Shown here: positions 35,445-45,685 of the stretch, one piece after another
Layout of the letters: each line of letters opens with the position of its first letter
Position numbering within the stretch: the first letter of the stretch is position 1
DNA from: JBGRQB01 sp041725875
GTDB taxonomy: Bacteria > Bacteroidota > Ignavibacteria > Ignavibacteriales > Melioribacteraceae
Reading direction: 5' to 3'
Length of the DNA: 64,000 nucleotides
Assembly (NCBI GenBank): GCA_041725875.1
Contig: JBGRQB010000003.1
Span: 15,457 to 79,456, forward strand
Notes under the pieces: generated by a model
The model's input: the letters and a program-made list of their open reading frames with translations, nothing else
Database searches by the model: none
What the model was told of the DNA's origin: nothing
Translations under genes and position numbers: made by a program

Positions 35445-36653
35445 TTAACAGCCGCCAATAACTCTCTTTGATTTCTTAGGAGCTACAACGTTGGAGCGTT
35501 TAAGTTTATAATCAGCAATCAATTCAGGAATAACTTTTGTTGCTTCATTTCTGAATCTGAATGTATCTTTATTTTGTCTGTTAACTTCATTTTCCGTAGG
35601 CTGTTTAAATTCTATAATGCTCGACTTAAATTCACTCATTCCCCCTTTCAGAATTCTTACATTATCATATCCAAGTTCAGATGCAAGAACCGCTGCTTTT
35701 TTTGACTGAACATCATCTTCGGCAAGAAAGATATTTATCTTGTTTCTCAGCGAAAGGGTTTTGTGGAAATCTTTATCAAAAATATCTGTTAAAGCAATGT
35801 TTACAGAGTTTGGCAGACTCAAAGAATCAAACTCGTTTTTGGATCTTAAATCAAACAACTGTAGTGATTCATCTTTTTTAATAAATCTTAATGCAAGCTC
35901 GTCACTGTCGATATTATTCAGCTGATATCCGGCAATAAAGTTTTTATCATCAAGTTTTTCAAGCATTTCAGCTTTTCTGGATGGTAAAAAGAATGTTGAA
36001 ATTCCTAAAATGAAAACAACGCCTGTGAGTCCGACATAAACATTTTTGAACCCCACTTTTTCATTTTTAATTCCGTTAACTCTGTTCTCAATCCATTTTG
36101 TTGCCCAGAAAGCAAAAAGAGCAACAGAGGTGAGCATAAATGCGAATAACGACTGGGAAACTCCAATGGTTTCAAATATTCTGACATATCCCCAGCTTTC
36201 AGCAACATAAAGATCGGCAAAAATCGGAAATAATTCGGTAAACATTAAAACACCAAGAAAACTTCCTGCCACAAATACAATCCCGTCTTTTTTACCAATT
36301 GCAGCGGCACAGAAGCTGGTTCCCGGACAAAAACCGCCTACCACAAATCCGACACCCATTATAAGTCCGCCAACAATTCCTGACCATAAAAACGTAGGAT
36401 TAACATAAACAATATCCATATCCAGCAGACCAAAATGATCGAGAGCAATTACTCCTAGCATAGCTGTTACGCCGGCTGTAAAAAATACTCTCAAAACAGT
36501 GAAATCGTAACCGTAGAACAATCCCACAAGTTTTTTTGAAGTTGAAAACCCTGCCTGTTCCAGAATAAATCCGAAACCGATTCCAATAAAGAGGGCAACA
36601 ACAATATTCAGTTCATTTCCAATTATATCGGGTACTAATGGTCCCATTTTCAA
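35445..36653 (-). CDS. YeeE/YedE-type sulfur transporter half fused to a rhodanese-like domain
   Basis: A 402-residue fusion. The first 230 residues have about six membrane segments and the half-transporter motif GGFCPGTSFCAAAIGKKDG, with the cysteines that relay thiosulfate in YeeE proteins. From about 245 a rhodanese-like domain follows (SLQLFDLRSKNEFDSLSLPNSVNIAL...AAVLASELGYDNVRILKGGM). The rhodanese catalytic loop reads IFLAEDDVQSKKAA, without the usual Cys, so this domain is probably non-catalytic. The C-terminus ends in a basic tail with VIGGC. It pairs with the other half-transporter next door. Confidence 0.82.
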   Translation of the reverse strand: MKMGPLVPDIIGNELNIVVALFIGIGFGFILEQAGFSTSKKLVGLFYGYDFTVLRVFFTAGVTAMLGVIALDHFGLLDMDIVYVNPTFLWSGIVGGLIMGVGFVVGGFCPGTSFCAAAIGKKDGIVFVAGSFLGVLMFTELFPIFADLYVAESWGYVRIFETIGVSQSLFAFMLTSVALFAFWATKWIENRVNGIKNEKVGFKNVYVGLTGVVFILGISTFFLPSRKAEMLEKLDDKNFIAGYQLNNIDSDELALRFIKKDESLQLFDLRSKNEFDSLSLPNSVNIALTDIFDKDFHKTLSLRNKINIFLAEDDVQSKKAAVLASELGYDNVRILKGGMSEFKSSIIEFKQPTENEVNRQNKDTFRFRNEATKVIPELIADYKLKRSNVVAPKKSKRVIGGC

Positions 36654-36662
36654 ATCTCCTTA

Positions 36663-37178
36663 CTAAATCCAAAGTTTTCTGAAGAAATAAGCAAACATAT
36701 AGGCGCCGCCAAAAATGGCCATCATTGTAATTATACCGCCTGTGGATAATACTCCCATTCCGCTCAATGCGGCTCCGGAAGTACATCCTCTGCCCAACTG
36801 GGCACCGAATGCAAAAATGGCTCCACCGAAAAACGCGGCAATATATCTTGTGCGCGCTTTAATTTTTGGAGAATGATCTACTGTAAATTTGAGTCTGTTT
36901 GAAATCAATCCGGAAACAAAAGCCCCGATTATCACTCCAATCACCTCAAAAACCAGCCAGCTTTTAAGAGGGTTGCCGGAATTGGTTTCTTTATATTTCT
37001 GATAAAATTTTGCGTTTTCAGCGTGCTCGGGAGCTACAGTCTGAACAGCGGCAACAACTCCGCTTTTAACTGCACCACTTGCTCCCAATCCTCTGCCGGT
37101 AATATAGATTGTTGCCAGCAAAAGTAATCCGAGAAAAAATCCTGCCAGATAAGGATTCATATATTTATTTTGTGTCAT
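36663..37178 (-). CDS. YeeE/YedE-type transporter, partner half
   Basis: A 171-residue membrane protein with four segments and the second YeeE motif, GAQLGRGCTSGAALSGMGVLSTGG. Together with the fused gene ten bases downstream it makes up one full YeeE-like transporter, probably for thiosulfate or another sulfur species. It overlaps the cytochrome b gene by 14 bases. Confidence 0.82.
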   Translation of the reverse strand: MTQNKYMNPYLAGFFLGLLLLATIYITGRGLGASGAVKSGVVAAVQTVAPEHAENAKFYQKYKETNSGNPLKSWLVFEVIGVIIGAFVSGLISNRLKFTVDHSPKIKARTRYIAAFFGGAIFAFGAQLGRGCTSGAALSGMGVLSTGGIITMMAIFGGAYMFAYFFRKLWI

Positions 37179-37833
37179 TTATTACCTCCTCTTTTGCAGA
37201 GATATCTTTTTCGTTTTCTTCTTCGTGATCTTCAAGTTCTTCGTAACCTGTAATCATTGCTTTAAGGTTTGAAGTAACTGTTTCACCGGTTGTAATTAAG
37301 TAAAGATGTACAATTAAGAATGCCAGCAGGGCAAAAGCTCCGGCAGTATGAATAAGAGCAATCGGTTCAATTGAATCGATATTTAACCCGGAAATACTTT
37401 CTCCGTCAGGATATCTGTAGTACATATAAAGTAATCCCGAAACAACCATAACAGGAATTACAATAATTTTTAATCCAAGATATGTGAGTCGCTGAAGAGG
37501 ATTTAGTTTGCTCAGCACAGTCTTTTTAGTTGGATGAGGAGCGTTTTTGAAAATTCCTAAAATGTAGTAATCTACCTGTACTTTAAGATTTTTAAAAGAA
37601 GGAATATATTGTTTCCACTCTCCTGTTGCAAAGTGCCAGAAGATTGTAAAAACAATTAAAACTATAAAAGCATAAGCAGCAATATTATGATAAGTAACTG
37701 CATTTTCATATCCGAAAAATTCAAAAGAACCGTGAATTTCAAATCCGGATACAATTAAAAATATAATCAAAATTGCCTGAGCCCAATGCCAAAAGCGTTC
37801 GTAGGCTCTGTATATATAAACTTGTTTTTTCAT
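37165..37833 (-). CDS. Cytochrome b/b6-domain membrane protein
   Basis: A 222-residue protein with four to five membrane segments of the hydrogenase/thiosulfate reductase cytochrome b type. Histidines for two hemes are in YERFWHWAQAILIIF, NAVTYHNIAAYAF and ALIHTAGAFALLAFLIVHLY. The C-terminus is highly acidic (YEELEDHEEENEKD). It would pass quinol electrons to the octaheme cytochrome whose gene directly precedes it. Confidence 0.85.
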   Translation of the reverse strand: MKKQVYIYRAYERFWHWAQAILIIFLIVSGFEIHGSFEFFGYENAVTYHNIAAYAFIVLIVFTIFWHFATGEWKQYIPSFKNLKVQVDYYILGIFKNAPHPTKKTVLSKLNPLQRLTYLGLKIIVIPVMVVSGLLYMYYRYPDGESISGLNIDSIEPIALIHTAGAFALLAFLIVHLYLITTGETVTSNLKAMITGYEELEDHEEENEKDISAKEEVINDTK

Positions 37834-37834
37834 A

Positions 37835-39409
37835 TTAAGCTCTCCCCTTCTGTTTTTTTGAGGAAAATATTCTCACGCCACCGTGAATTAAAACTCCGAG
37901 GATTGACATAATAACAACTACCTTTCCGCCATATTCAATCATTGCGTTCTTATCGCGGGCCGGCATATAAAAGCCGTCAAGATTTGCGAGTCGGCCATTA
38001 TCAGATGTATGACATTCAATACATTGAACAGTTTTCTCTTTTGTTGCAACCATGTGGTTAACCGGCCAGTACATTTCAGTTTCTATAAAACTGACTTTCC
38101 CGCTGAAAGGCATATTAACATTTTTCATACCTACTTCGGCAGCTTTTACCCAGTCAAAATCGATCCAGTATGCACCGTCACCTTTATGGGGTGAAAAGAG
38201 TTTCGGCTTTATCAGCATTTTATTTATCGGATCAAATGGCTGTTTTGAACGATGTATTTTTACCGGAACTATTTTAGAATTTACATCTGCATAAGAACCG
38301 TGAAGATTGTTTATTACAAGTGGTTTGGTTGTATCTTCCACAACATCGCCAAGCAGGTAATGATCTGCGGTTCCGTTAAACCAGATATAATCGGGTTTAA
38401 CATTTGTTGCATAGGTAAAACTTCCTTTTATGGAAAGGTATGTATGATTTCCGTTTTCATCTTCTTCGTGATAAGGTTCGCCATTTTTTAACTTCCCGGC
38501 TGTTGACCAGTCCCAAGTCATTTTAGTTGCATTTCCGGCTTTGGCATATTCGGGAATATGGCAGGTCTGACAAGCAACTTTTAATGTATGATTATTAAGA
38601 ATATCACTTTCGTGCGGACGCTCGGTATGGCATTGCTCGCAAGTCGTTCTGTCGAGATTCATAGAAGAGAGTGAATACATTTTACCTGAAATATTATGAT
38701 TTTCAGTTGTATGGCATTCTGTACATTCCATATTCATACCTTTAATATCCATATGAACATCAATATCTCTGGTTGGTTCAAACATTGAACTTCCCAAATC
38801 GCCATGTTTTACGTTATCACCGCCGCCGCCATAAAAATGACAAACACCGCAATTTGATCTTTTTGTGTTTCCCACACTCATTGCAATTTCGTTCAAATCA
38901 AGTGTTGCAACAGGCGCACCACCTTTGTTTGGTGCTTTTGCGTATGATTCGGTGTTATCGTGACAAACAAGGCAATCGACATATCTTTCGTTGGAATATG
39001 AAAAATCTTTTTCATCCATTCCGTAACCGATATGACATTTTGCACAGGCTTCTTCATTATCATCAGCACCAATACAGAAATTATTCAAAGCATTTTTTTT
39101 GCCGAGGTAAACAATTCCCCTTCCTTCAACATATTCTGCTCTTTCCCAATTCCAATGATTGGATTTCATAATTTCAGTGTGCCTTTCGGTATGACAGGAA
39201 ATACAAGCTTCAGTAACTTCCTGTGGCGACTTAAACTTCTTCTGCAAAATTTCAAACTTAGAATGATCCACAGAAGATTGTTTTTCTTTTGAAAACTCGG
39301 CCTTAAGCTCCATTAAATGAGTAGGCCCTGATTGTCTGGTTTTTAACATTCCTATCGCCATCACCACTATAAGAAATATTAAAACCAGCGGGATAATAAT
39401 TTTCCGCAT
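37835..39409 (-). CDS. Octaheme cytochrome c, tetrathionate-reductase family
   Basis: A 524-residue multiheme protein. I count eight CXXCH motifs (CISCH, CAKCH, CLVCH, CGVCH, CTECH, CEQCH, CQTCH, CIECH). An N-terminal anchor (LVLIFLIVVMAIGML) and a C-terminal membrane segment (VVIMSILGVLIHGGV) flank the domain, so it is tethered on the periplasmic side. The layout fits the octaheme tetrathionate reductase family, which also reduces nitrite and hydroxylamine in vitro. Neighbours suggest sulfur oxyanion respiration. It is first in the operon. Confidence 0.87.
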   Translation of the reverse strand: MRKIIIPLVLIFLIVVMAIGMLKTRQSGPTHLMELKAEFSKEKQSSVDHSKFEILQKKFKSPQEVTEACISCHTERHTEIMKSNHWNWERAEYVEGRGIVYLGKKNALNNFCIGADDNEEACAKCHIGYGMDEKDFSYSNERYVDCLVCHDNTESYAKAPNKGGAPVATLDLNEIAMSVGNTKRSNCGVCHFYGGGGDNVKHGDLGSSMFEPTRDIDVHMDIKGMNMECTECHTTENHNISGKMYSLSSMNLDRTTCEQCHTERPHESDILNNHTLKVACQTCHIPEYAKAGNATKMTWDWSTAGKLKNGEPYHEEDENGNHTYLSIKGSFTYATNVKPDYIWFNGTADHYLLGDVVEDTTKPLVINNLHGSYADVNSKIVPVKIHRSKQPFDPINKMLIKPKLFSPHKGDGAYWIDFDWVKAAEVGMKNVNMPFSGKVSFIETEMYWPVNHMVATKEKTVQCIECHTSDNGRLANLDGFYMPARDKNAMIEYGGKVVVIMSILGVLIHGGVRIFSSKKQKGRA

Positions 39410-39812
39410 ACAGCTCCTGGTTTACTACTATATTTCACACCATAAAAAGATGTTTATGTATTATTTAATAACTAATCAAATACTGTTAATCAGTTACAGC
39501 TCCGTAACCAATATGATGTAAAGTTTTTGTTAAAGATTCCAAAATCACATCATTAATTTACCATATAAAATATTAATTTTCCTATATAATTCGTTATAAA
39601 TTATACAGATACCTTCTTTATTCAGTAAATCTTTTATTTGGTAAATTGTTTTTATTAAGATTTAATATTAAGAAGTATTACCAATCTGTAATTTCCCGAG
39701 TAATTTTTATTTTGATTTATTCCTCCCCCGGCTGTTAAATATCTGAAAAGTTGCTGAAATATCACTAAATTGGATATTCACATACCATTTTAATGATAAA
39801 TAAAGGCGAACT
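39410..39812. other. Divergent intergenic region, 403 bases
   Basis: AT-rich and without a gene. It must hold the promoters of the octaheme operon and of the M1 peptidase gene. A stem GTTAC-AGCTCC-GTAAC lies at 39493-39508. I see no 11-base array here and no clear Fnr-type palindrome. Confidence 0.6.
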
Positions 39813-41450
39813 ATGAAAGTAAGATATATTTTCTTTGCAATGCTTTTTTTATTATCCACATTTTTACAAGCACAGAAACGGGAAATTACCAGACAAGATA
39901 CTCTCAGAGGTAGTGTAACACCGGAAAGAATCTGGTGGGATCTGACTTATTACCACCTCGATATTGAAGCAAAACCGGAGGCAAAATCGCTTTCAGGTTC
40001 TGTTCTGGTGCAATATAAAGTTTTATCGTCAGGCAGACTTATGCAGATCGATCTTCAGCCTCCGCTGAAAATAACAGGAGTTATCAAAGATAAGACTGAT
40101 TTAAATTATACCCGCGATGGAAATGTTTACTATATAGAAATTGCCGATAAACAGGTTCCCGGCACAACTCATTCATTAAAGATTTTTTATGAAGGAATTC
40201 CCAAAGTGAGTAAACGTCCTCCCTGGGATGGGGGCTTAACCTGGAGCAAAGATAAAAATGGAAAAGATTTTATCGCGACTTCCTGTCAGGGAGATGGTGC
40301 GAGTCTGTGGTGGCCTTGCAAAGATCATATGTATGATGAGCCTGACAGTATGCTGATAAGTATAACAGCCCCTGCTCATTTAACTTCAGTGGCAAATGGC
40401 AGATTGAGATCTGTTAAACAGAAATCGCCCAATACAAAAACTGCGCACTGGTTTGTTGCAAATCCAATCAGTAATTATTGTGTTAATATGAATATTGGAG
40501 ATTACACTCATTTCTCTGAAATTTTTTCCGGAGAGAAAGGTAATCTTGACTGCGATTATTATGTTTTAACGTATAATCTTGATAAAGCAAAAAAACATTT
40601 TACTCAGGCTCCTAAAATGCTAGAAGCTTTTGAATATTGGTTCGGACCTTATCCGTTTTATGAAGACAGCTACAAACTTGTTGAAGTCCCTTACCCGGGA
40701 ATGGAACATCAGAGCTCGGTTACATACGGAAACCACTACAAAAATGGTTTTCGCGGAAGAGATGTCAGTCACTCAGGCTGGGGAGATAAATTCGATTTTA
40801 TCATAATTCACGAGTCAGGACACGAATGGTTTGCCAACAGTATCACATACAAAGATATTGCCGATATGTGGATTCACGAAAGTTTTACAGCTTATTCAGA
40901 AAATCTTTATGTTGATTATCACTTTGGAAAAAAAGCCAGCAGTGAGTATGTTATCGGGACAAGAAAGAACATACGAAATGATCGTCCGATAATTGGCATT
41001 TACAATATAAACTTTCCCGGTTCAGGCGATATGTATCCGAAAGGGGCAAATATGCTGCATAACATCAGACAAATAATAGATGATGATGAAAAGTGGAGAA
41101 TGCTGCTTCGCGACATTAACAAAGAGTTTTATCATCAAACTGTAGAGAGTAAACAGATAGAAGATTTTATGATTAAACAATCCGGGAAAAATCTTACTCC
41201 TATCTTTAATCAATACTTACGAAATGTAAAAATTCCCGAATTTACTTATCAGATATCTGATAATACTTTGAAGTATAAATGGAGTAACTGCATTCAGGAA
41301 TTTAACATGCCTGTGAGAATTTTTATCAATGGAAACGAACAATGGCTTAATCCCGCTTCTGATTGGAAAGTGATAAAAGTTTTAGATTCCGGTGTGGAAA
41401 TTAAGGTAGATGAAAATTTCTATGTAACTTCGAAAAGATTGGAAAATTAA
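39813..41450 (+). CDS. M1-family metallopeptidase
   Basis: Exported aminopeptidase-like protein of 545 residues with a signal peptide (FAMLFLLSTFLQAQ). The zinc site is HESGHEWFANSI, followed by the third ligand in MWIHESFTAYSE. YPGMEHQSSVTYG provides the exopeptidase-type substrate site. It is shorter than the usual 850-residue enzymes because the C-terminal helical domain is small. It stands alone and ends in a strong terminator. Confidence 0.9.
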   Translation: MKVRYIFFAMLFLLSTFLQAQKREITRQDTLRGSVTPERIWWDLTYYHLDIEAKPEAKSLSGSVLVQYKVLSSGRLMQIDLQPPLKITGVIKDKTDLNYTRDGNVYYIEIADKQVPGTTHSLKIFYEGIPKVSKRPPWDGGLTWSKDKNGKDFIATSCQGDGASLWWPCKDHMYDEPDSMLISITAPAHLTSVANGRLRSVKQKSPNTKTAHWFVANPISNYCVNMNIGDYTHFSEIFSGEKGNLDCDYYVLTYNLDKAKKHFTQAPKMLEAFEYWFGPYPFYEDSYKLVEVPYPGMEHQSSVTYGNHYKNGFRGRDVSHSGWGDKFDFIIIHESGHEWFANSITYKDIADMWIHESFTAYSENLYVDYHFGKKASSEYVIGTRKNIRNDRPIIGIYNINFPGSGDMYPKGANMLHNIRQIIDDDEKWRMLLRDINKEFYHQTVESKQIEDFMIKQSGKNLTPIFNQYLRNVKIPEFTYQISDNTLKYKWSNCIQEFNMPVRIFINGNEQWLNPASDWKVIKVLDSGVEIKVDENFYVTSKRLEN

Positions 41451-41456
41451 ACAAAC

Positions 41457-41488
41457 TCCGCTGACTGGTAAAGTCAGCGGAATTTTAT
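41457..41488 (+). terminator. Terminator after the M1 peptidase gene
   Basis: TCCGCTGACT pairs with AGTCAGCGGA, followed by ATTTTATT. Confidence 0.85.
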
Positions 41489-41495
41489 TATAAAT

Positions 41496-42536
41496 TTATT
41501 TTGAGAAAACTTCGTTGTGCTGTTCCTGAACTCTGATAAAAGTTGTTCTTTTAGTGAGTTCTTTTAATTTACTTGCGCCAACATAAGTGCAAGTCGATCT
41601 CAAACTTCCTAAAATATCTTTTATTGTTTCTTCAACTGGTCCGCGATAAGGAATTTTAACATATTTCCCTTCCGAAGCTCTGTAATTTGCAACTCCGCCA
41701 GCGTGTTTTTCCATTGCAACAGCAGAACTCATTCCGTAAAACTCTTTAAACTTTTCACCATTTTCTTCAATAACTTCACCGCCACTTTCATCGTGTCCGG
41801 CAAGCATTCCACCCAGCATTACAAAATCAGCTCCGCCGCCAAAAGCTTTTGCAATATCGCCCGGAATTTTACAACCGCCGTCGGAGATTATTTGTCCACC
41901 CAAACCGTGAGCAGCATCTGCACATTCAATCACGGCTGAAAGCTGCGGATATCCGACTGCTGTTTTTACGCGCGTGGTACAAACTGAACCGGGGCCAATA
42001 CCGACTTTAATAATATCTGCACCGGCAAGAATCAATTCCTCTACCATTTCGCCTGTTACAACATTTCCGGCAAGAATAACCTTATCCGGATGTTTTTCGC
42101 GTGTACGTTTTACAAAATTCACAAAATGCTCGGAATAACCATTTGCAACATCGATACAGATAAATTTCAGAGCGGAAAATTCGTTTAACAGAAGGTTAAG
42201 TTTTGTTTCATCCTGTTCTCCGGTTCCTGTACTTACGGCAATATGCTCCATCATACTTTCATCATTTGAAGTTATAAACTTCTTCCAGTCTTCAGTTGAA
42301 TAATGCTTGTGCATTGCAGTAATTAGACCATGTTCAGCCAAAACTTTTGCCATTTCAAAAGTGCCTACCGTATCCATATTGGCAGCAATAACAGGAATTC
42401 CATTCCAGATTTTCCCTGTATGTTTGAATTGAAATTCTCTCTCTAAAGTAACCTCTGCACGGGAACGCAAAGTAGATCTTTTCGGACGAATCATTACATC
42501 CTTGAATCCGAGTTTTATATCAGTTTCTATTCTCAT
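41496..42536 (-). CDS. guaC: GMP reductase
   Basis: Converts GMP to IMP with NADPH. The 346-residue length and the lack of CBS domains separate it from IMP dehydrogenase. The catalytic cysteine lies in [40 protein letters not shown] at the start and [28 protein letters not shown] in the middle are characteristic of GuaC. It is transcribed alone. Confidence 0.92.
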   Translation of the reverse strand: MRIETDIKLGFKDVMIRPKRSTLRSRAEVTLEREFQFKHTGKIWNGIPVIAANMDTVGTFEMAKVLAEHGLITAMHKHYSTEDWKKFITSNDESMMEHIAVSTGTGEQDETKLNLLLNEFSALKFICIDVANGYSEHFVNFVKRTREKHPDKVILAGNVVTGEMVEELILAGADIIKVGIGPGSVCTTRVKTAVGYPQLSAVIECADAAHGLGGQIISDGGCKIPGDIAKAFGGGADFVMLGGMLAGHDESGGEVIEENGEKFKEFYGMSSAVAMEKHAGGVANYRASEGKYVKIPYRGPVEETIKDILGSLRSTCTYVGASKLKELTKRTTFIRVQEQHNEVFSK

Positions 42537-42631
42537 AATTTCACATCTTTGTTTGTTTAAAAATTAAATGCCCTTATAGAGCGCATAAAACTACTTATAT
42601 AAAATGTGATTTTCAAGGTGATAACATTTAA

Positions 42632-42667
42632 ATAAAATCGGATCGGAAACGCTGAGATTTCCGATCC
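42632..42667 (-). terminator. Terminator after the MacB-like permease gene
   Basis: GGATCGGAAA pairs with TTTCCGATCC. On the leftward transcript it is followed by GATTTTATTT. Confidence 0.85.
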
Positions 42668-42674
42668 TGAAATT

Positions 42675-45308
42675 CTATTCACATCTGAGAGATTTTACAG
42701 GGTTTTCTCTTGCAGCGGTTATCAACTGATAGCTTATAACAGCAAAAGTAATTATGGTTGTTAATCCGCCTGCAATTAAAAATGTGAGGAAATTAAATTC
42801 TATTCTGTAGGAATAATTCTGCAGCCATTGTGTCATAATATAATAACTGACCGGCCAGGCAATAACATTTGAAATTATCACCCATTTATAAAATTCCAAA
42901 GATATATTTTTGAAAAGTTCTGTTACGCTGGCGCCAAGAATTTTTCTTATTCCAAATTCTTTTCTTTTTTTGTTTACTGTGAAAGAGACTAATCCTAAAA
43001 TTCCCAGACTGCAAACAAACAGAGCAATAACAGTACAGACAATCAAAATATTAAAAACCGAAACATCTCTGAAATATTTTTTGTTCATCCTCTCTTCAAT
43101 CTGAAAAGAACTGAATGGAAAATAAGGAGCGAATTTTTCATATCTTTTTTTCATAAACTCCATCCCCTCTTCTTTGAAGTTGGGATTCAGATAGGCCGTC
43201 ATAAAATGATGGCCGGTTTTTCTCAAAAGAAGTACAGTCGGTTTAATTTTTTCTCTGGCAGAAGTGTAATGAAAATCTCTTATAACGCCTACAACCTTAT
43301 ATTTTTTATCTGATCCTCCCGGAAATATTTCTTTTCCGATGGAGTTAGTCCAGCCAAATTTATTTTGAGCTGCCTGATTTATCAGACAGGCTTCTTCAAA
43401 ATCGGTTGTGATTTTTTTATTAAAAAATCTTCCATCTTCCAATATTATTTTGAAAGTTTCAGTAAAATCTTCATCAACCTTTATAACCTGCATATAAACA
43501 TCCTGATCAGGTGCTGAAGTAGATGAACGGAAATTACTTGTTGAAGAACTACCTGAAAACGGAGTTCCGGTACTGGCTGAAACTTTTTCAAAATATTTAC
43601 TGTTGAGAAGATCGTTCTTAAACGCGCCGATATTTTTTCTTAGCTCCGAGTCAAATGCTCTGACAGTAACCAGATTTTTAATATTAAACCCGAGAGGTTT
43701 TGTTTTCATATAATCGATCTGCTCAAGAATTGTGAAATTGGCAATTATAAGAATCACCGAAATCACAAATTGCGAAACCACAAGTATTGATCTGAGTTTA
43801 ACTCCTTTGAAACTCTGATTCATTGAACTTCGCATTACAATTGCCGGATCATATTTTGATAAAACAATTGCCGGATAAAATCCAGCTAATAATCCGGTGG
43901 CAAGCACAAGAATTATCAAAAACAAAATTCCTTCTATTGAGAAGATTGTACTAAACTCAATCATTTTATTTGTTGCTGCACTAATTTCAGGAAGTGCAAG
44001 CTTAACTGCAACAAGAGCAAGTAACAGCGCAAAGAAGGAAATCACCACACATTCAATAAGAAACTGTCTGATTAACTGTCCGCGCCCGTCTCCGCTTACT
44101 TTTCTCAACCCGACTTCCCTTGCTCTTTCAGTTGCTTTAGCAGTTGAAAGATTTATAAAATTAATACATCCAATAAGTAAAATAAATATACATACAGAGT
44201 TAAAAATATAAATCAGTGATTTGGGAGTTGTTTTAGCAAAATCATAATTTAGATTAGAAAAATGAACTTCTTCCAACGGCTGTAGAAGAAATTTATTTCT
44301 TGCCGCCTGTTTTTTTGTATAATATTTTTCTATCATTTTAGCAATTTTTGCTTCCAGCTCACTAATATTGGTTCCCTTAGCAATAAGGAGATATGTATAA
44401 TCATTTCCGGTCTGATTCCATTTTGTAACCCGATCTTTATTTTCCGAAAGGTAAGTGGAATAAGAAACAAACATATCTTCTCTGATATGAGAATTGGATG
44501 GCAGATCTTCAAAAACACCTGTTACAGTGTGCAATTTTTGATCAATCAAAAGTTCTTTGCCGACAGGATTTTCATCGCCAAAATATTTTTTTGAATATTT
44601 TTCAGAAAGCGCCACAGAAAATGGATTTTTAAGAACGTCCCTTTTATCCCCCCGTAATAGTTTAAAAGAGAAAACATCAAAAAAATCTTTATCGGCAAAA
44701 GTCATTCCTTCAGAAAATCTTAAATCATCTTTTTGTACAATCCCGTTTGAAAGAGTCAGTCTGACAGTCTTTTCAACTTCCGGACAATCTTCTTTTACAG
44801 CCGGAGCAAACGGAATTTCCACAGGCGCCATTCTGAACATTTGTCCGTTGCGTATATTTTCATTATAAACTCTGTAAATTTTCTCTTTTTTGGTGTGAAA
44901 CTGATCGTATGATAGTTCGTGAACTGTGATCAAAGCCGCTATAATGAAAAGTGCCAGACCAAGTGCAAGTCCCGCAATATTGATAAATGAATATCCCTTA
45001 TGTTTCAGAATATTCCGAAATCCGAGTTTTACATAACCGGATAACAAAAACGGTAATAACTTACTTCCTTCCATATTTAATTTTTTCCTGTTATCTGTTT
45101 TATAAAATTCCTGGGAAATTTCATCAGCAAAACCGAGCTGCTCAACAGATTTTTCAAATGCATCCTTTTCAGAAAATCCTTTCTTTTTTAATTCTGAAAT
45201 GTTGTCGAGTAAATGTGACGAAAGCTCTTCGCAGTAGCCATCTTCAAATCCGCGATGTTTATGCAAAGCCTTTTTCCACAATTTAATTTCCTTTTCCAAA
45301 TCAAACAT
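42675..45308 (-). CDS. MacB/FtsX-type ABC permease with N-terminal prefix domain
   Basis: An 877-residue protein. The first 75 residues form the permease prefix domain (SSHLLDNISELKKKGFSEKDAFEKSVEQLG), which is common in PadR-controlled permeases. Two FtsX repeats follow, each with a large periplasmic MacB-PCD-type domain; membrane segments are near 110-130, 370-500 and in the last 120 residues (GIRKILGASVTELFKNIS is the conserved FtsX element). No ATPase gene is adjacent. The gene follows padR by 14 bases, so it is directly controlled by it. Confidence 0.88.
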   Translation of the reverse strand: MFDLEKEIKLWKKALHKHRGFEDGYCEELSSHLLDNISELKKKGFSEKDAFEKSVEQLGFADEISQEFYKTDNRKKLNMEGSKLLPFLLSGYVKLGFRNILKHKGYSFINIAGLALGLALFIIAALITVHELSYDQFHTKKEKIYRVYNENIRNGQMFRMAPVEIPFAPAVKEDCPEVEKTVRLTLSNGIVQKDDLRFSEGMTFADKDFFDVFSFKLLRGDKRDVLKNPFSVALSEKYSKKYFGDENPVGKELLIDQKLHTVTGVFEDLPSNSHIREDMFVSYSTYLSENKDRVTKWNQTGNDYTYLLIAKGTNISELEAKIAKMIEKYYTKKQAARNKFLLQPLEEVHFSNLNYDFAKTTPKSLIYIFNSVCIFILLIGCINFINLSTAKATERAREVGLRKVSGDGRGQLIRQFLIECVVISFFALLLALVAVKLALPEISAATNKMIEFSTIFSIEGILFLIILVLATGLLAGFYPAIVLSKYDPAIVMRSSMNQSFKGVKLRSILVVSQFVISVILIIANFTILEQIDYMKTKPLGFNIKNLVTVRAFDSELRKNIGAFKNDLLNSKYFEKVSASTGTPFSGSSSTSNFRSSTSAPDQDVYMQVIKVDEDFTETFKIILEDGRFFNKKITTDFEEACLINQAAQNKFGWTNSIGKEIFPGGSDKKYKVVGVIRDFHYTSAREKIKPTVLLLRKTGHHFMTAYLNPNFKEEGMEFMKKRYEKFAPYFPFSSFQIEERMNKKYFRDVSVFNILIVCTVIALFVCSLGILGLVSFTVNKKRKEFGIRKILGASVTELFKNISLEFYKWVIISNVIAWPVSYYIMTQWLQNYSYRIEFNFLTFLIAGGLTTIITFAVISYQLITAARENPVKSLRCE

Positions 45309-45322
45309 TTTCCCTCTCCTTT

Positions 45323-45664
45323 TTATGAATTTGGAACCGGTTCAATCTGGAAAGATTTTTTTACAATCCGACTGATGTTTTCCCATTCTTTCATCTCTTT
45401 CTGGTGTTCTTCTCTTCCGAGTTGAGTCAGGCGATAATATTTTCTTCTTCTCCCCTCTTCAGATAATTTCCATCTGGATGAAATAAATTCTTCTTTTTCC
45501 AAACGATGTAAAACCGGATATAACATTCCGTCGGCCCATTCAAGCTCACCGCCTGAAAGTTCCTTTACACGCTGGATAATTTCATAACCATAGCTCTCTC
45601 CACCACGCAATATTGATAAAATAAGTGGTTTTGATGAGGCTGCAACCAAAGCTTTTGTTACCAT
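45323..45664 (-). CDS. PadR-family regulator
   Basis: A 113-residue winged-helix repressor. LSILRGGESYGYEIIQRVKEL is the N-terminal recognition helix region, then GMLYPVLHRLEKEEFISSRW and RRKYYRLTQLGREEH make up the wing. PadR proteins repress neighbouring transporter or phenolic-acid genes and are released by ligand binding. Three copies of CTATGTAT lie just upstream. Confidence 0.92.
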   Translation of the reverse strand: MVTKALVAASSKPLILSILRGGESYGYEIIQRVKELSGGELEWADGMLYPVLHRLEKEEFISSRWKLSEEGRRRKYYRLTQLGREEHQKEMKEWENISRIVKKSFQIEPVPNS

Positions 45665-45685
45665 TTTTCTCCATACCTAGATTAT

